From Mycoplasma haemofelis str. Langford 1 (GTDB lineage Bacteria; Bacillota_I; Bacilli_A; Mycoplasmatales; Mycoplasmoidaceae), in the NCBI RefSeq assembly GCF_000200735.1, contig NC_014970.1:868001-932000 (forward strand): a stretch of 64,000 bases of DNA. Reading direction: 5' to 3'. Position numbers and translations under genes: made by a program. Shown one piece after another: positions 62,160 to 64,000 of the stretch. Position 1 is the first letter of the stretch. Every line of letters begins with the position of its first letter. Below the pieces are notes generated by a model. The model was not told where the DNA came from. It saw only the letters and a list, made by a program, of their open reading frames with translations, and searched no databases.

Positions 62160-62411
62160 TTTCTAATTTTGAAGTATATATCTCTGTCATAGGGGTCTCT
62201 TACTACTCTAAATTAATATCAAGTTTCTCCCGCATCTCCATAACTAATTTACTCTTATTTAAATTCACTAAGAATACACCTGCTTAATCCCTACCACTGT
62301 AAGCAAGTAATGTATTTAAGTATAGAAAAGACCAGCACATAGAATTCTAGAACTACCAAATTATCTAATCTTATTTTCTAGATATTCATTTCTGCTAGTA
62401 GGCACGACCCC
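62160..62411. other. Divergent intergenic stretch, 252 bp
   Basis: AT-rich, no ORF of note. It must hold the promoters of the helicase (minus) and of the plus genes from 62412. TATTTAAGTATAG (about 62313) is a plausible plus-strand -10 area. No inverted repeat stood out. Confidence 0.5.
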
Positions 62412-63041
62412 ATGAGTGCCTTATTAATTAAATCCCTTATTCTGGCCGGAGGAGCATCTCTTGCTGTGGGGGGTGGATTTTTAGCTTTCAGCAGAGATCT
62501 CTTCCCTAACTCCAAGACTATTAAGAACAAGTTAATCTCGGAGAAGTATCAAATACTGGATACTGGAAGCAATCACTGATCCACTATATTCTCCAAATAC
62601 AACGATAGTAAAAATACCAGTTGAAAATTTGAAGGACAAATTAGCAACGAGGGGGATTTAAAGAGTGCTTGTAAGAAGGTATTAGAGAGGGAGGAAGATA
62701 ATCAAAGTCTCTATAAGAGCGCTTCCAAGTGATGTGTTGTTCCTAGGAAAGCGGAAGAATTTGTAAGTGGGTTATTGAAAGTTGAAGATGGACAAGATGC
62801 CGAAGCTTGAGGAAGAGTGCTTGCCGCATATAAGAAAACCAAAGTTACGGGAGACAGTAGTACCACCAAATATGCACTTGGCGATGTTTCTATAACAGAT
62901 CCAAGCAACGATAGTGATGCTGAGAACAAGAAAGCACTTCAGAAGGGGTGTAAAGACAGGAAAGGTAAATTTACTTACGATTTAGATTTCGATAGCTCCA
63001 TTCAGGAGATGAAAGAATGATGCTTAGATAGGCCAGCTTAA
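62412..63041 (+). CDS. L-type paralogue, 209 aa
   Basis: MSALLIKSLILAGGASLAVG then GGFLAFSRDLFPNSKT, ISEKYQILDTGSNHW, SKWCVVPRKAEEFVSGLL, a DxGD segment and end KEWCLDRPA. Like L2/L1 in having CVVP in mid-protein. It opens a plus run of at least three genes with 2-7 nt gaps. Confidence 0.87.
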
Positions 63042-63043
63042 TC

Positions 63044-63655
63044 ATGGCACTATCTCCGGCGGCTTCTAAAGGATTATTAGCTCTTGCCGGAGCGGGTGCT
63101 GCAGGTGGTGGATTAGCAGGAGGGATGCATCTCCTTAAATCCACTCCCACCATTCAAGATCAACTTAAGTCTTTGGAACTTATCTCTTCTCTAGATCCAT
63201 CAAAGGTGGATGCCCAATGGAATGAGGAATTTACATTGGATTCCGAAAGCATTAAAGCTGCTATCCCTTCTGTAAATAGCGGGCAGGAATTAAAGAATTG
63301 ATGTTCTGACTCTCTGAAGAAGGAATCCAAAGGAAATGACGATTTAATCGTTCAAGTTAAGAAGTGATGCACTATCGGCACCATAGAAGAACGACTTTCT
63401 AGAAAGAAAGGCAAAGCCTTTATTGCGGATAGTGAAGACTCTGAATGAGACACGATATACAGTAACAATGCTTCGGGAGAGGACAGGAAAGCTATTGGCT
63501 TAGATGAAAATAAGGATGATGGCGCCAAGAAAGATTCCGACAAGAAGGCTATAAAGGCCTTCTGCACTAAAGAGAAGGGAAATAAGTTCTTGGCAGAAAC
63601 CAAGACCACTTCTGCCGATAGAGTTGAGAAGTGGTGTATGAAGTCTTCTTCTTAA
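63044..63655 (+). CDS. D1-like paralogue, 203 aa
   Basis: MALSPAASKGLLALAGAGAA then GGGLAGGMHLLKSTPTI, LELISSLDPSKVDAQWNEEF (compare KLISS..KQWEEEF), KNWCSDSLKK, KKWCTIGTIEERLSRKKGKA and end EKWCMKSSS. Order 62412-63044-63663 repeats the L/D1 alternation of 25.6-28.8 kb. Confidence 0.87.
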
Positions 63656-63662
63656 TTAGGCA

Positions 63663-64000
63663 ATGGCAACTGCTGCAACTAAAGGACTTATAGGATTAGG
63701 AGGGTTGGGTTCTTTAGCTGGCGGAGGCGCACTTGCTTGACAACAAGGAGCTTTTTCTTCATCTATAAAGAACGTAAAGGATAGATTACTATCAAATGGC
63801 TATGAAATATTGGATGTAAATAGCGATAAGTGAACGGAGATTTTTAAAGTCTACAAGGATGCAGGAAATACAAAGTGAAAATTTGAAAATGATGAAATCA
63901 CCAATAACACCCAAGATACTGAAATCCAAAAGCTAAAGAATAAGTGTAAGGAAGCTCTGGAGAAGGATTCTTCCGATGAGAAGAGTTATTCCAATGCTTC
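63663..64000 (+). CDS. L-type paralogue, N-terminal part
   Basis: MATAATKGLIGLGGLGSLAG then GGALAWQQGAFSSSIKN, LLSNGYEILDVNSDKW and CKEALEKDSSDEKSYSNA before the right edge. The layout matches 62412 (GYxILD..S..W then CK..LE), so it is probably an L-type protein of about 210 residues. Confidence 0.83.

Noticed and set aside
1..64000. Hundreds of premature stops suggesting massive pseudogenisation
   Set aside because: They are TGA codons at conserved Trp positions; reading TGA as Trp gives full-length genes with correct family endings.
1..64000. CRISPR array, tRNA, rRNA or insertion sequence
   Set aside because: No spaced direct repeats, cloverleaf, rRNA core sequence or transposase motif was seen. 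The repeated segments are paralogous genes and short tandem units.

Overview
The window comes from a mollicute that reads TGA as tryptophan. Nearly every gene runs in one frame only if TGA is sense, and many TGAs lie in conserved Trp-Cys motifs. Dense tandem arrays of about 200-residue, single-anchor paralogues with no recognised domains, plus a few housekeeping genes, point to a hemotropic mycoplasma of the M. haemofelis / M. haemocanis type. The genus-level call is inference from gene style; no rRNA is present to prove it.

Layout. (1) 1-15.4 kb is mostly minus strand: a packed array of paralogues (gaps 0-15 nt, many TAATG stop/start overlaps), interrupted by two small plus genes and a decayed m5C restriction-modification locus (4.8-6.0 kb). 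(2) 15.5-25.5 kb is mostly plus strand: six-gene acidic family G (five here) alternating with small family H, then family I. Four genes here are broken by a third copy of a 7-bp repeat. (3) 25.6-28.8 kb plus: families L1, L2 and a D1-like gene. (4) 28.8-34.7 kb minus: families K and D. (5) 34.7-36.2 kb: an endonuclease-like fragment divergent from an HTH-type m5C methyltransferase. (6) 36.2-39.7 kb: four family J genes with a shared upstream element, plus minus genes. (7) 39.8-54.9 kb minus: a second long array, partly collinear with the first. (8) 55.0-60.2 kb plus: assorted paralogues, a gene frameshifted at a 5-bp repeat, and two small or orphan genes. (9) 60.2-62.2 kb minus: UvrD/PcrA helicase. 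(10) 62.4-64.0 kb plus: three more paralogues.

Family names used below (mine). A: SYLVKG head, about 215 aa. B: GLGYL head, about 220 aa. C1: GGYFGSKL head, about 146 aa. C2: GG/TTAAAGYK head, about 146 aa. C3: C2-like head with two modules, about 240 aa; C3-short has one module, about 143 aa. D1: SIRDSL..KKLISS, about 210 aa. D2: KYTPLD, about 200 aa. E: IYELI.ED.TLELLTSK, about 228 aa. F: FSISEKIP, about 210 aa. G: acidic low complexity. H: MSIxRILLGIGG. I: VASLVP..W-rich tail. J: VKMGLAGG. K: SSLL..PSKR..IA, 210-231 aa. L1: GGGVLLSKSP; L2: YWYLTRIKSP. Almost all share an N-terminal Gly/Ala-rich hydrophobic helix (about residues 5-28), predicted to anchor a hydrophilic domain outside the cell. 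Most end in Trp/Tyr-Cys-Thr-Lys.

The genes look like a large surface-protein repertoire. Copies diversify by segmental duplication, fusion of neighbours, gain and loss of one module, and copy-number change in short tandem repeats. No stretch over 300 bases lacks a gene or gene remnant. I saw no tRNA, rRNA, insertion sequence or CRISPR array.
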